A stretch of DNA of 64,000 bases from Polyangia bacterium (GTDB taxonomy: Bacteria > Myxococcota_A > Polyangia > Nannocystales > Nannocystaceae), in NCBI GenBank assembly GCA_030429545.1, contig JAUIFF010000022.1, positions 94,010 to 158,009 on the forward strand, written 5' to 3'. Both the position numbers and the translations under genes were made by a program. The first letter of the stretch is position 1, and each line of letters opens with the position of its first letter. Of the stretch, positions 24,861-33,738 are shown piece after piece. The notes beneath the pieces were generated by a model, which was not told the DNA's origin, made no database searches, and saw only the letters and a program-made list of their open reading frames with translations.

Positions 24861-25874
24861 CTATTCGTCGCTGTCGTCGTCGTTGTCGTCGTCGACTTCA
24901 GTGGGCTGCGCCGGTGCCTGCTTGGCCTGGGCTTCGCGAATGCCTTCGGTAATGCGGTCGGGGTTGTAGTAACTCCACATCTCAACGACGACTTCATCGG
25001 CAAACCGATAGACATCGACGCGGGGGATCGTAAAGCTGGCCCCGGTTGCCGGAATGTCGTTGAACACACCAGTATGGGTTCCGCCGAGCTCGTATTCGAC
25101 GGCGACGTAATCCCCGGCCGCCCACGATTGTTTGAGTTCAAACCGGAGGTCGGGAAACGCTGCGACCTGTTGTTCAAAGTCGGTTTTGAGGGCGTCAAAA
25201 CCGTTGATGGTCTTGCCCTGGGCGGTGTCGTGGACAACCACCGAAGGCGAGGTGACACGCTTGAGATCATCCCAGTTGCGGTGTGTCCACGTGATGTAGA
25301 GATTTTCGGCGACCGCCTTGTTGAGGTCGTTGGACATCTCGTCGATGCTTTGGACCGCATCGGGCAGCGTGGGTGCTGGCGGCAGGTTGTCGACCACCCC
25401 ATCGAGGGTCCGGGTGACCATCGAGAGGTTGGAGATCCGGTCACCATCGAACTCGACGATCACCACAAATCCGCTGCCGGTCGCACCACCGCTGGTTTTG
25501 ACCCGCATGCCCTCGGCCACCACAGCCCCGAACTCGCCGACAAACACGCGCGCGAGTGCGATGCTTCCGGGCAGTTTTCGCAGGTACCGCGAGACGATCG
25601 CGCGACCCTCTTCCACGGCCTCGTCACCGTTGACCCGCAGTGTGAGATCCGGGGTGCACAGTTCCATGGCGGCGTCGACATCACCGCTCGAGAACTTCTC
25701 GAAAAACGTTTTGACAACCGCGGCCGCCTTGGCGGGGTCGTCTTCGGCGTCGCCAAAGTTCACACCCGAGCCAAACTTCTCGGGGCGCTTGCCATCGTCG
25801 GGCGCGACCGTCTCCTGGCGTTCACAGCCGGGGAGCGCAGACAGGCAAAGAGCAACGAACAGACAAGCGCGCAT
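24861..25874 (-). CDS. Lipoprotein with two SnoaL/NTF2-like domains
   Basis: A 337-residue exported protein. The signal ends L-P-G-C (Cys 17), a lipobox. Two NTF2-fold segments follow: about 45-165, with KAAAVVKTFFEKFSSGDVDA, and about 185-310, with ENLYITWTHRNWDDLKRV and a closing strand pattern. The second resembles SnoaL-like polyketide cyclases/ester cyclases. The tail is acidic and Asp-rich. These folds bind small molecules or catalyse simple reactions; no activity can be assigned. The start at 25874 is supported by GAGGAGG about nine bases upstream. A symmetric site lies just beyond it. Confidence 0.75.
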   Translation of the reverse strand: MRACLFVALCLSALPGCERQETVAPDDGKRPEKFGSGVNFGDAEDDPAKAAAVVKTFFEKFSSGDVDAAMELCTPDLTLRVNGDEAVEEGRAIVSRYLRKLPGSIALARVFVGEFGAVVAEGMRVKTSGGATGSGFVVIVEFDGDRISNLSMVTRTLDGVVDNLPPAPTLPDAVQSIDEMSNDLNKAVAENLYITWTHRNWDDLKRVTSPSVVVHDTAQGKTINGFDALKTDFEQQVAAFPDLRFELKQSWAAGDYVAVEYELGGTHTGVFNDIPATGASFTIPRVDVYRFADEVVVEMWSYYNPDRITEGIREAQAKQAPAQPTEVDDDNDDDSDE

Positions 25875-25890
25875 GGGTATGGACCTCCTC

Positions 25891-25904
25891 GCACCGATCG
25901 GTGC
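25891..25904. promoter_or_regulatory. 14-bp perfect palindrome before the SnoaL-like lipoprotein gene
   Basis: GCACCGATCGGTGC lies between a -10-like TATGAT (minus strand, 25916-25921) and the ribosome site GAGGAGG of the gene starting at 25874. Its position just downstream of the predicted transcript start suits a repressor operator, or a small 5' hairpin. Confidence 0.45.
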
Positions 25905-26091
25905 AGCCTACGTCTATCATAGACCATGCATTTACATATGATTTTGCGGTGCCGGTTGGTGGGCCGAACGTCGCACTTTGTGTGCCGGTCATGAGCTTGA
26001 AACGACGGTTTGGAGGGCGCCGTGGGCAATTTTCGGGGGGCGATATTCTTTCCACCCGGATCGGCCTGTCGCTGCCACTACATGTGTGGGC

Positions 26092-26535
26092 ATGCGAACA
26101 ATGTCAGCTCTCGCAGTTTTTTCGCATACCAGCGTGTTGGCGCTGGCCGCGTGTTTGGTGGGCGGATGTTTCACCAGTGAGATACTTGTGGCCACCGGCG
26201 CCGACCAACAGGCGGATGGGTGGGGCGATAGCCTGGCCGACGACTCCGATACCGGGGGAGAGACCGACGGATGGGACGAGCCGACGGTCGGGGATTCGGG
26301 CAGCGACTCAGACGGGGACGAGCCGGATTTGAGCCGTCGACCACTTCTGTGCGGCAACGGAGAGGTCGATCCCGGCGAAGACTGTGACGACGAAGGCCAA
26401 TCCGAGATCTGCGACATCGACTGTACCGCACCGGAGTGCGGTGATGGGCTGGTCAACCCCGACGCCGGCGAGGTCTGCGACCCCGGGGTAGAGGACGGAC
26501 CAGCCTGCGATGAGACCTGCGAAGGCCCGATGTAG
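26092..26535 (+). CDS. Small lipoprotein with DUF4215-type Cys-rich repeat
   Basis: A 147-residue protein. After a signal with lipobox V-G-G-C (Cys about 25) comes an Asp/Gly-rich acidic linker, then CGNGEVDPGEDCDDEG and CGDGLVNPDAGEVCDPG. This is the myxobacterial Cys-rich repeat (DUF4215), also present four times in the lipoprotein at 27196. The protein ends right after the repeats with no other domain, so it looks like a truncated or minimal surface protein. ATG at 26092 or 26101 could be the start. Function is unknown; surface location is inferred. Confidence 0.75.
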   Translation: MRTMSALAVFSHTSVLALAACLVGGCFTSEILVATGADQQADGWGDSLADDSDTGGETDGWDEPTVGDSGSDSDGDEPDLSRRPLLCGNGEVDPGEDCDDEGQSEICDIDCTAPECGDGLVNPDAGEVCDPGVEDGPACDETCEGPM

Positions 26536-27195
26536 CACGGCCACCGATGTTCCGCGCGGTCTCGATTTTGCATGATGATGCAATCATATTGGGTGGTGTG
26601 GCCGGTCGGATTTTCCGTGTTGGCGGCGAGGTCGATGGGGATCCAAGGAGATGCGAGGAAAAATGCGCGTGGCGTGGCCAATGATCGTGCATTGAAACGC
26701 GCGGGGCGTGTCGGCATGACTGTACAATGAAATTCGCCGGCGCACGGCCGGCTTGCCCGCGTTGCCAGTGAGGCCCGCGACAGGCATTTTCCGAACCCTT
26801 GTTGCCGGCGTCGCAGCCCGGTTTTGGGATGAAATCTCGATGATTATGCAATGAAGTGCGAGAGTTACATCGTTGATGATTGTGCAATGAACGACAATGA
26901 CGCGCATGCTCGCCGGGTGTGCGATGCCACGCGACAGTGGGCGTCGGCCAGGGGTGCACTGTCGCAAGGTCGATGCGGATACGATACGAAACCGTAGCGG
27001 AGCGACCGGCGAAGCCATGCTCGCAGTTGACCACGGGAAACCCACCGATGCGGTTGTTGGTGTAGAAAACGAGCAAACGCGCTGTTGTTGGCGCGAACGC
27101 CCGTTTCGTTGGCATATTCAATGAACATGCAACTAGCCTGGGCCGAGGCCAAGACAGTCTGACCGCGGCCGGAGCCTATCGTGCGTGCAACGACG
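26536..27195. other. Intergenic region with dispersed ATGATTRTGCAATGAA motifs
   Basis: About 660 bases without a credible gene. Five related 16-20-base motifs lie on the plus strand at about 26681, 26716, 26840, 26876 and 27109, the first four as two pairs 35-36 bases apart, plus a related palindromic ATGATGATGCAATCAT near 26573. The array could be protein-binding sites or the remains of a repeat element. Confidence 0.5.
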
Positions 27196-29331
27196 CTACT
27201 GCGGGTTGATGACCTTCTGGTTGAGACCACCCGGGTAGGCGTAGGAGTCGTACTGATCGAAACCGACGACCGTGACGCTAAAGTCGGCGTCGCCTTCGAG
27301 GGTGTGGACCCCGTCGGCGACGTTGATCCGCGCAACTTCCCAGTCGGTCGGGTCGTTTTGCGGGCCAACGGCGACAAACTGGTTTTGTGCAATCGCCTGG
27401 CCATCGAGGGTGATCGTCGCGGCGCTGGGCTTGGTGACCACGAGGTAGTCGTTGATCCAGTTGGGTGGTACCAACACCACGTAGTTGGGACGGTACTGCT
27501 CGACCGGAACCGCCTGTGACATCGCCGGGTCGCCGGTCCCTGCTCCCCCGGAGTTTTGCGACGACATGTACTGCATCACCGAAATCGGTTTGTCGGCACT
27601 CACCCAATAATCCCCGGGGTTTTGTACCGAGCCATCGACCGCGAGCTCGACAAACTCGCCGGCGTTGAGCATGAGGTTTTGCGGGCCGATGCCGGTGAGA
27701 TCTGCATGTGCATCGATCGTGACCATGGTCTGGTCCTCGGCGGCAAAGATGTGCCAGTACGAGGGCTCAGGGTTGTTGTTGTTGCGCGGGGCAAACCGCG
27801 AGGCCACGTATTCGAGGCCCCAGGTTTGCAGGCCAAACGTCTGTTCCTCGATGTGGTCGCAGCAGCAGGCGGCATTGACCGACGGCACGTTGGCACAGGT
27901 GTGCGAAGAAAACACCGAGATCGGTTTGTCGGAAGTGATGTAGGAGCCGTTAAACCCGCCTGTCCCTTCAAACTGGGCAAAGTCGCCTTCGTTGAGCACC
28001 GGCAGGTTGTAGGGCTGTCCCGCCTGCAGGGCCGGCAACCCGCCGCCGGCGCTGGTTGTGGTTGTCGGCGTGAGCGTGACCTGGGTGTTGTCCTCGGTGG
28101 CAACGATTTGGATCTCGGGGCGCAGGAAGCTGTTTTGGCCCCACCCGACCACGTAGTAGAACTGGTCGAGGGCGGACAGCGGCAACAGCAACGAGGCGTC
28201 GCTGGTAAACGAACTCTGGCCGTTGATCGGCTGAAATTGGTAGGCGATGATCGGCACGTCCGAGACGACCTTGTAGGCGCCGCGGTTGTTGATCCCGGTG
28301 AGGTCGATATGGCGGTCGGGCAGGTCAAACTGGTGGAGCGTTCCCGGTGCCACCTGTTGTGATTGGATCACGGCGTAGGCGTTGCCATTCCACTGCTGCA
28401 CCTCGACGTTGGCCGTGGCCATGTCGTCGACGTTGCTGACCACGACCGAGTATTGGAGGTTGTCGTAGCTGTTGTGGTTGTCGGCATCGATCGCGTAGTA
28501 CAGGCAGCCGACCGAGGCGTTGTTTTGCTCGGCGATTTCACACAGGGTCAGGCAGGCGCCACCGATGCAGTTTTCCTCGGGGTTGCAGTCGGTCGGGGTC
28601 CATTCGCCCATGTCGTTGCAGGTCTCGTAGGTATCGTTGTCGATACACTTGGTGGAGCCTTCGAGGCACCCAAACACGCATTGGTTGGAGCATGCGTCGT
28701 CGTCGACCGCGTTGCCGTCGTCGCAGGTTTCGACGCCCTCCCAGATGTGGCCATCACCACAGCTGGCAGCCGCACAGTTCGACAGGCAGTCGTCGGTTTC
28801 GATGTCATTGCCGTCGTCACAAAGCTCGCCTTCTTGGACCACACCATCGCCACAGGCCGCAGGTACGCAGTCGTTTGAGCAGGTGTCGTCATCGACCTGG
28901 TTGCCGTCGTCACAACCCTCACCGGGGCCGACAAAGCCATCCCCGCAACTTGCGAGCTCACAGGTGTCGAGGCAGGTATCGTCGTTGGCCGCGTTGCCGT
29001 CGTCGCAATCTTCACCGGCTTCGACCACACCGTTGCCACAAACCGGGTCAGGATCTCCGGTAGTCGGGTCTCCGGTGGTCGGGTCGGACGTGGTCGAGGT
29101 CCCCGTCATACCCATGGTCTCGCCCATGGTTGGATCGCCGCTGGTGGTAGTCGTCGGCCCGGCCGTCGTCGAAGTCGTCTCCGGCGAGGTCGTGCCGGGG
29201 TCGGTGTCTGAGGTCGAGGCGTCGGTCGCAGATACTGCGGTATCGGACATCCCGTCTCCACAGGCGGCGGTCATCAACGCCACGCAGGTCAAGGCAAGGA
29301 GATTGTGAGGGGGCGTCCGAACAGTTTTCAC
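27196..29331 (-). CDS. IgGFc-binding-like surface lipoprotein with four DUF4215 repeats
   Basis: A 711-residue exported protein starting at GTG. The signal ends T-A-A-C (Cys about 24). Then come a long Thr/Ser/Gly/Asp linker, four Cys-rich repeats of type CGNGVVEAGEDCDDGN (about 97-225), a short Cys-rich joint, and a large C-terminal region (about 290-705) with the IgGFc-binding (FcGBP N-terminal-like) pattern: repeated YKVVSDVPIIAYQF, DASLLLP and YITSDKPISVFSS. Such proteins are thought to be adhesive. A paralogue lies at 40703-42496. A GACATGT dyad lies just upstream. The binding partner is unknown. Confidence 0.85.
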   Translation of the reverse strand: MKTVRTPPHNLLALTCVALMTAACGDGMSDTAVSATDASTSDTDPGTTSPETTSTTAGPTTTTSGDPTMGETMGMTGTSTTSDPTTGDPTTGDPDPVCGNGVVEAGEDCDDGNAANDDTCLDTCELASCGDGFVGPGEGCDDGNQVDDDTCSNDCVPAACGDGVVQEGELCDDGNDIETDDCLSNCAAASCGDGHIWEGVETCDDGNAVDDDACSNQCVFGCLEGSTKCIDNDTYETCNDMGEWTPTDCNPEENCIGGACLTLCEIAEQNNASVGCLYYAIDADNHNSYDNLQYSVVVSNVDDMATANVEVQQWNGNAYAVIQSQQVAPGTLHQFDLPDRHIDLTGINNRGAYKVVSDVPIIAYQFQPINGQSSFTSDASLLLPLSALDQFYYVVGWGQNSFLRPEIQIVATEDNTQVTLTPTTTTSAGGGLPALQAGQPYNLPVLNEGDFAQFEGTGGFNGSYITSDKPISVFSSHTCANVPSVNAACCCDHIEEQTFGLQTWGLEYVASRFAPRNNNNPEPSYWHIFAAEDQTMVTIDAHADLTGIGPQNLMLNAGEFVELAVDGSVQNPGDYWVSADKPISVMQYMSSQNSGGAGTGDPAMSQAVPVEQYRPNYVVLVPPNWINDYLVVTKPSAATITLDGQAIAQNQFVAVGPQNDPTDWEVARINVADGVHTLEGDADFSVTVVGFDQYDSYAYPGGLNQKVINPQ

Positions 29332-29352
29332 AATAGCGCCAGTTTATCTAAA

Positions 29353-29372
29353 ACATGTCTTTTTGGACATGA
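29353..29372. promoter_or_regulatory. ACATGTC...GACATGA inverted repeat upstream of the IgGFc-like gene
   Basis: Seven-base arms (29353-29359 and 29366-29372) around a 6-base T-rich spacer, 22 bases upstream of the GTG at 29331. Similar half-sites occur upstream of the paralogue (42631-42651) and of the TSP3 lipoprotein (56988-57025), suggesting a shared regulator. Confidence 0.5.
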
Positions 29373-29454
29373 TTATGCTGGAGCTAAATGCATGTGCATG
29401 CAGTCGCCACATGGGTTGCCAGCCAGCCGGCAGGCCGGCGGACAACGCCAGTGT

Positions 29455-31077
29455 TTAGTCGCGCTTCCACCACTTTTTGCCCTTGAGAATTGGGGCGGCG
29501 TGGATACTCGAACCCATCTCGACATCAAAGTCGTCGTCCTCGTCGACGATTTCCCCCCGGGTGATACTGCGCGACGACTCTTCAATGTCGATTTGCAGGC
29601 TCGGGTGATCCTCGGGCGAGGGGACGACAGGGTGCGAAGCTGTGTTGCGCTGACTGACAAGGCGACGGGTTTCGCTTTCGCCAAAGCGGCTGGCGAGCGT
29701 GCGAATAAACGAGCCCATCCACGGCTTCATGGCATCGAGTTCGCTTTCGATGACGTCGCCGGTGACCATGATCAGGGTGCACCCGGTGATCGCAACCACG
29801 CTGGCGGTACGCGCCGATTCGGCAAAAATCGCGGTCTCGCCAAAGACTTCGCCCGGCCCCAAAACACGCAGCGACACACGGTCGCCGTCGATGATCCGAT
29901 AGACCTCTAGTTGACCAGAGACGACGATATAGGCCGCGTCGCCAACTTCACCCTCGCGGATCACGTGGGTGCCGGCTTCGTAACGCACGGTCGGGAAGTT
30001 GCCACCACCACGCAGGAGGCGTTGGATGTCGTGCTTGAGTTCTTCGACGCTTTGGTAACGCTCGCTGCGACTCGGCGCGAGCGCCTTCATCGTGATCCGC
30101 ACCAGCTCGCGGGGAAACACGCCGCCACCGGTGCGTTCGTCGAGCGGCACATAGTCGGCGCGTTGGGCCTTTTTGATGGCTGCGAGGCCGGTTTTGGCGA
30201 CATAGGGCGGACGCCCGGTCAGGACCTCGTAGAGCACGGCGCCGAGTGAGAACACGTCGGAGCGGGGGTCGAGGGTCGCGATTTTTGCCCGGGCTTGCTC
30301 CGGCGACATATAGGCCGGGGTGCCAAATACAAGCCCCTTGGTCTCGGCCTCGGACAGTCGCGGAAGATCGTCGCGGGCCCAGTGTTTGGGCCGCTCACCA
30401 CGGGGGTGCATCAACGTCGCGCCACCCCAGTCCATCAGGTAGACCTCACCGAAGTCGCCGACCATGATGTTCTCGGATTTGATGTCGCAGTGGAGCACGC
30501 CCCGCGAGTGGGCAAAGGCGAGGGCATCACAGACTTTGACAACGACTTCGAGGACGTTGAGCAGGCGGTCGTGGTCGTCGCGACGCGGGTTGTCGCGCAA
30601 CATCTCGGACAGACTGCGGCCCTCGACCAACTTCATGGTGAAGTACAGGTCGCCACCGTCGTCGCGCCCAACTTCGTGTACAGGCACAATGTTGGGATGG
30701 TTGAGCTGCCCGGTGATCTGGGCCTCGCGGATGAAGTTGCGGACCAACAGCGGCTGGTTGTAGGTCTTGGCGTGCAGGCGTTTGATGGCCGCCCGTCGCA
30801 ACAGGGCTCGGTCAAATACCACGCCGATCGAACCCGTGCCCCCGCGGGCGATCTCCCCCTCGTATTTCATCCGCTCGCGGACTTCGGGGAACACATGCTC
30901 GATCATCTCGAGCACACGCGGGGCATCGATGGTGGTGGTGACTGAGGTCTCTTCGTCGCCAAACCCGGTGCGTATCGAAGAGTGACGATTGGCGCGGACC
31001 GGGGCGTGGCGTCCGGTCGGCAGGTTGCCGATGGGCTTCCACGTACCGCGTGGACGCTTTTTGTCGTCGCTTGCCAT
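29455..31077 (-). CDS. Ser/Thr protein kinase with C-terminal cyclic-nucleotide-binding domain
   Basis: A 540-residue soluble kinase. The glycine loop is RGGTGSIGVVF (about 80-90), with the Lys in AAIKRLH. The catalytic loop is HCDIKSEN, with Cys instead of Arg before the catalytic Asp, and the metal motif is DWGG instead of DFG. PAYMSPEQA completes the activation segment. Residues about 375-490 form a CAP_ED domain with IREGEVGDAAYIVVSGQLEV and GPGEVFGETAIFAESARTAS. The missing Arg marks it as a non-RD kinase not needing activation-loop phosphorylation. cNMP control is inferred. It is divergent from modA. Confidence 0.9.
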   Translation of the reverse strand: MASDDKKRPRGTWKPIGNLPTGRHAPVRANRHSSIRTGFGDEETSVTTTIDAPRVLEMIEHVFPEVRERMKYEGEIARGGTGSIGVVFDRALLRRAAIKRLHAKTYNQPLLVRNFIREAQITGQLNHPNIVPVHEVGRDDGGDLYFTMKLVEGRSLSEMLRDNPRRDDHDRLLNVLEVVVKVCDALAFAHSRGVLHCDIKSENIMVGDFGEVYLMDWGGATLMHPRGERPKHWARDDLPRLSEAETKGLVFGTPAYMSPEQARAKIATLDPRSDVFSLGAVLYEVLTGRPPYVAKTGLAAIKKAQRADYVPLDERTGGGVFPRELVRITMKALAPSRSERYQSVEELKHDIQRLLRGGGNFPTVRYEAGTHVIREGEVGDAAYIVVSGQLEVYRIIDGDRVSLRVLGPGEVFGETAIFAESARTASVVAITGCTLIMVTGDVIESELDAMKPWMGSFIRTLASRFGESETRRLVSQRNTASHPVVPSPEDHPSLQIDIEESSRSITRGEIVDEDDDFDVEMGSSIHAAPILKGKKWWKRD

Positions 31078-31167
31078 AGGCCGGGGAAAGTCTCCGATCT
31101 TCTACCACACCCAGATTCGGGAGTTGGCTCGCCGAAGCTACTGTCGGGAGGCCGAGAAAATTGCCGG

Positions 31168-31980
31168 ATGTTCTTTACTTGCGATCTCGACCCTTCTACA
31201 AGAACGCCCGTGCTCCCCAGGGCGCTACTCGTGTCGGTGGTTACGGTGTTGGTCGCGCTGCTCGGGTGTCGTTCGAACGGCGGGACCGCGACCTTAAACG
31301 TCTACGCCGCGGCTTCGTTGACGGATGCATTTGTCGACCTAGAGCAGGCGTTTGAGTCTCAGCATCCGGGGACCGATGTTTCACTAACGCTTGCCGGGAG
31401 TCAGGTGCTCCGTCTTCAGATCGAGCAGGGGGCGGCCGCCGATGTGTTTGTTTCGGCCAACCAAACTCACATGGATGCTCTGCACAGCGCCGGGCATGCG
31501 GAACCCAGTCGGATCCTCGCCCACAACGAGCTGGTCGTGATCGTGCCGTTGCAAAACCCCGCGGGGCTCGAGACCTTCGCCGACCTGGCCAGGGCCGAGC
31601 GGATCGTGATTGGCTCGGACAATGTCCCGGTTGGCAAATACACAAGCGCCATGCTCGAGCGCGCCGGTGCATCCCTCGGCGCCACGTTTTTGAACCAGGT
31701 TCGTGGGCATATCGTGTCGGAGGAGGGCAATGTTCGGCTCGTGCGGGCCAAGGTTGAGCTCGGCGAGGCCGATGCTGCGATCGTCTACCGCACCGATGCG
31801 AGCTCGTCCGAGCGTGTGCGGGCGATCGATATCCCGGCGCAACTCAATATTCGCGCCGCCTATCCAATCGCCAAGCTCTCGCGGGCACAACATCCCGAGT
31901 TGGCCGCTCAGTGGATGGCGTTTGTCGCCTCTCCCGCTGCCGTGGCGATCCTCGAGAAGCATGGGTTTCGCGGGCCGTGA
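31168..31980 (+). CDS. modA: Molybdate ABC transporter, substrate-binding lipoprotein
   Basis: ModA captures molybdate (or tungstate) outside the cell membrane and delivers it to ModBC. The 270-residue precursor has a hydrophobic signal ending L-L-G-C. The mature part opens with the typical LNVYAAASLTDAF and contains AGSQVLRLQIEQGAAADVFVSA, VPVGKYT and ADAAIVYRTDA, all ModA hallmarks. GTG at 31210 would give a shorter signal peptide and is an alternative start. The stop overlaps the modB start by four bases (GTGA). This is the first gene of the modABC operon. Confidence 0.92.
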   Translation: MFFTCDLDPSTRTPVLPRALLVSVVTVLVALLGCRSNGGTATLNVYAAASLTDAFVDLEQAFESQHPGTDVSLTLAGSQVLRLQIEQGAAADVFVSANQTHMDALHSAGHAEPSRILAHNELVVIVPLQNPAGLETFADLARAERIVIGSDNVPVGKYTSAMLERAGASLGATFLNQVRGHIVSEEGNVRLVRAKVELGEADAAIVYRTDASSSERVRAIDIPAQLNIRAAYPIAKLSRAQHPELAAQWMAFVASPAAVAILEKHGFRGP

Positions 31981-32765
31981 ACCGCGAACGTCGAGCGTCA
32001 GCAGCTCTGGCCGTGCCGATGTTGCTGCTGCTGTTGTTGCCGGTAGTCGCACTGCTGCTGTCGTCGTCACCGGGCGACCTGTCGGCCGGCGTGGCCCATC
32101 CGTTGTTCGCCTCGGCCCTGTGGCTGAGTGCCAAAACCACCCTGATCAGCCTGGTGATCATCGCGCTCACCGGGACCCCGTTGGCGTGGTGGCTCGCGGT
32201 CACGCGGTCACCGGCTGCGCGTGCGGTCGAGCTCGTGGTCGACCTCCCGATCGTGCTGCCGCCGGCGGTCATTGGTATCGCTTTGCTGCAGACATTTGGC
32301 CGCAACGGCTTGGTCGGCGGGTGGCTCGATGCCCTCGGGCTGCAAATTCCATTTTCAACTACCGCCGTGGTCATTGCCCAGGTCACGGTTGCGGCACCGT
32401 TTTTTGTGCAGTCGGCAGCGGCGGCGTTTCGCCAAGTCGACAACGACTTGATGTTGGTCGCGCGGACCCTCGGGGAAAGCCCGCGCGGCGCGTTTTTTCG
32501 GGTCGCGCTCCCGGTCGCGCTCCCCGGGCTCATCGGCGGGGCGGCGCTGTCGTGGGCCCGGGCCCTCGGTGAGTTTGGCGCGACCTTGCTGTTTGCCGGC
32601 AACTTGCAAGACGTGTCGCAGACGATCCCGTTGGCGATCCTGACCGCGCTCGAATCGGATGTCCGGGCCGCATTGGCCCTCGCGCTCGTGTTGGCAGGGG
32701 TCGCGATCGTGTTGCTTTTGGGCCTGCGAGGTCTGCCCAAGCTGCTGGCGGGAGGACGGCAATGA
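31977..32765 (+). CDS. modB: Molybdate ABC transporter, permease
   Basis: ModB is the membrane channel of the molybdate importer. The 262-residue product has about five or six membrane helices and the permease loop pattern ARTLGESPRGAFFRVALPVALPGL (EAA motif, about 160-185), which docks on ModC. GTG at 31977 is chosen because its GTGA overlap with modA gives translational coupling. The gene itself overlaps modC by ATGA. Confidence 0.92.
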   Translation: MNRERRASAALAVPMLLLLLLPVVALLLSSSPGDLSAGVAHPLFASALWLSAKTTLISLVIIALTGTPLAWWLAVTRSPAARAVELVVDLPIVLPPAVIGIALLQTFGRNGLVGGWLDALGLQIPFSTTAVVIAQVTVAAPFFVQSAAAAFRQVDNDLMLVARTLGESPRGAFFRVALPVALPGLIGGAALSWARALGEFGATLLFAGNLQDVSQTIPLAILTALESDVRAALALALVLAGVAIVLLLGLRGLPKLLAGGRQ

Positions 32766-33520
32766 CGGCTGGCACCAACATCCGTGGCTGGGAACTTTCG
32801 GTGCAGATGCAACTAGGCCAGCTCGCGCTCGCGGTCGACGTTGCAAGTGTGGGCGGGACCGTGGCCCTGGTCGGCCCCAACGGTTCGGGCAAGACGAGTT
32901 TGTTGCGCACGATCGCCGGGGCCTATCGCCCGGACGCCGGGCGCATGCGGCTCGGCACACGCGAGTTGTTCGACACGGCCCGGGACCTGTTTGTCCCGCC
33001 CGAGGCCCGCAAGATCGGCTATGTGCCCCAGGGGTATGGTTTGTTTCCCCACCTGCGGGTTGTCGACAATGTCGCGTTTGGTTTGCGGGCACTCGGTGCG
33101 CTCGTCCAGCGTCGCCAACGGGCGCGGGCTCAGCTCGAACAACTCGGGTGTTTGCACCTCGCCGACAGGTTGCCAGCCCGACTTTCCGGTGGCGAGCAAC
33201 AGCGTGTCGCGCTTGCTCGAGCGCTGGTGGTCGCCCCAGAAATGTTGCTGCTCGACGAGCCGTTGGCCGCCCTCGATGCCAAGGCCCGGCGAGCGATGCG
33301 AGTGTCCTTGGCCGCCGAGATCCGCGACCGCGGCACACCGACGGTGATCGTCACCCATCACCTGCCCGACGTGTTGACCCTGGCCGAGCACGTGGTGGTG
33401 ATCGAGTCGGGGCGCGTGGTCCAAACCGGCAGTCCATCCGAGGTCAGCCAGGCACCCGCGACCGCGTTCGTCGCCGAGTTTTTTTATCGCGACGATGCGA
33501 GCTTGGCGGATACGCGCTAG
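32762..33520 (+). CDS. modC: Molybdate ABC transporter, ATP-binding protein (short)
   Basis: ModC powers molybdate import. The 252-residue protein contains Walker A GPNGSGKTS near residue 37, a Q-loop in YVPQGYGLFPHL, signature LSGGEQQRVALARAL, Walker B MLLLDEPLAALD and a switch His in VTHH. Classical ModC has about 350 residues with a C-terminal molybdate-binding TOBE domain; here that domain is absent, so feedback by bound oxyanion on this subunit is unlikely. It follows modB with a 4-base overlap. Confidence 0.9.
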   Translation: MTAGTNIRGWELSVQMQLGQLALAVDVASVGGTVALVGPNGSGKTSLLRTIAGAYRPDAGRMRLGTRELFDTARDLFVPPEARKIGYVPQGYGLFPHLRVVDNVAFGLRALGALVQRRQRARAQLEQLGCLHLADRLPARLSGGEQQRVALARALVVAPEMLLLDEPLAALDAKARRAMRVSLAAEIRDRGTPTVIVTHHLPDVLTLAEHVVVIESGRVVQTGSPSEVSQAPATAFVAEFFYRDDASLADTR

Positions 33521-33738
33521 GGCCCGGCGTGTGTCGTCTCGCGCATCGACGTTCGCCGACAGGTGCCAATTTCAGACCAGAGCCCCGGCGCCAACGCTGC
33601 CGCGCGGGCGCTCAAACACAAAGTAGGCCGTTTGCCGCGTGAGTACGTGCCAATCGGTGAGGTCGCCGCGGCCACGGGTTTGCGATACCCGCCTGTTTTG
33701 GTACTGTCCGCAGCGATCGTCGAATGTTGGAGAGACCC

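Noticed and set aside
24855..25922. 355-codon plus-strand frame opposite the SnoaL-like lipoprotein
   Set aside because: The minus-strand product has a lipobox, a ribosome site and recognisable domains; the plus frame has none.
31078..31167. Molybdenum-cofactor riboswitch or ModE site before modA
   Set aside because: The 90-base gap is too short for the riboswitch and I see no ModE-type dyad.
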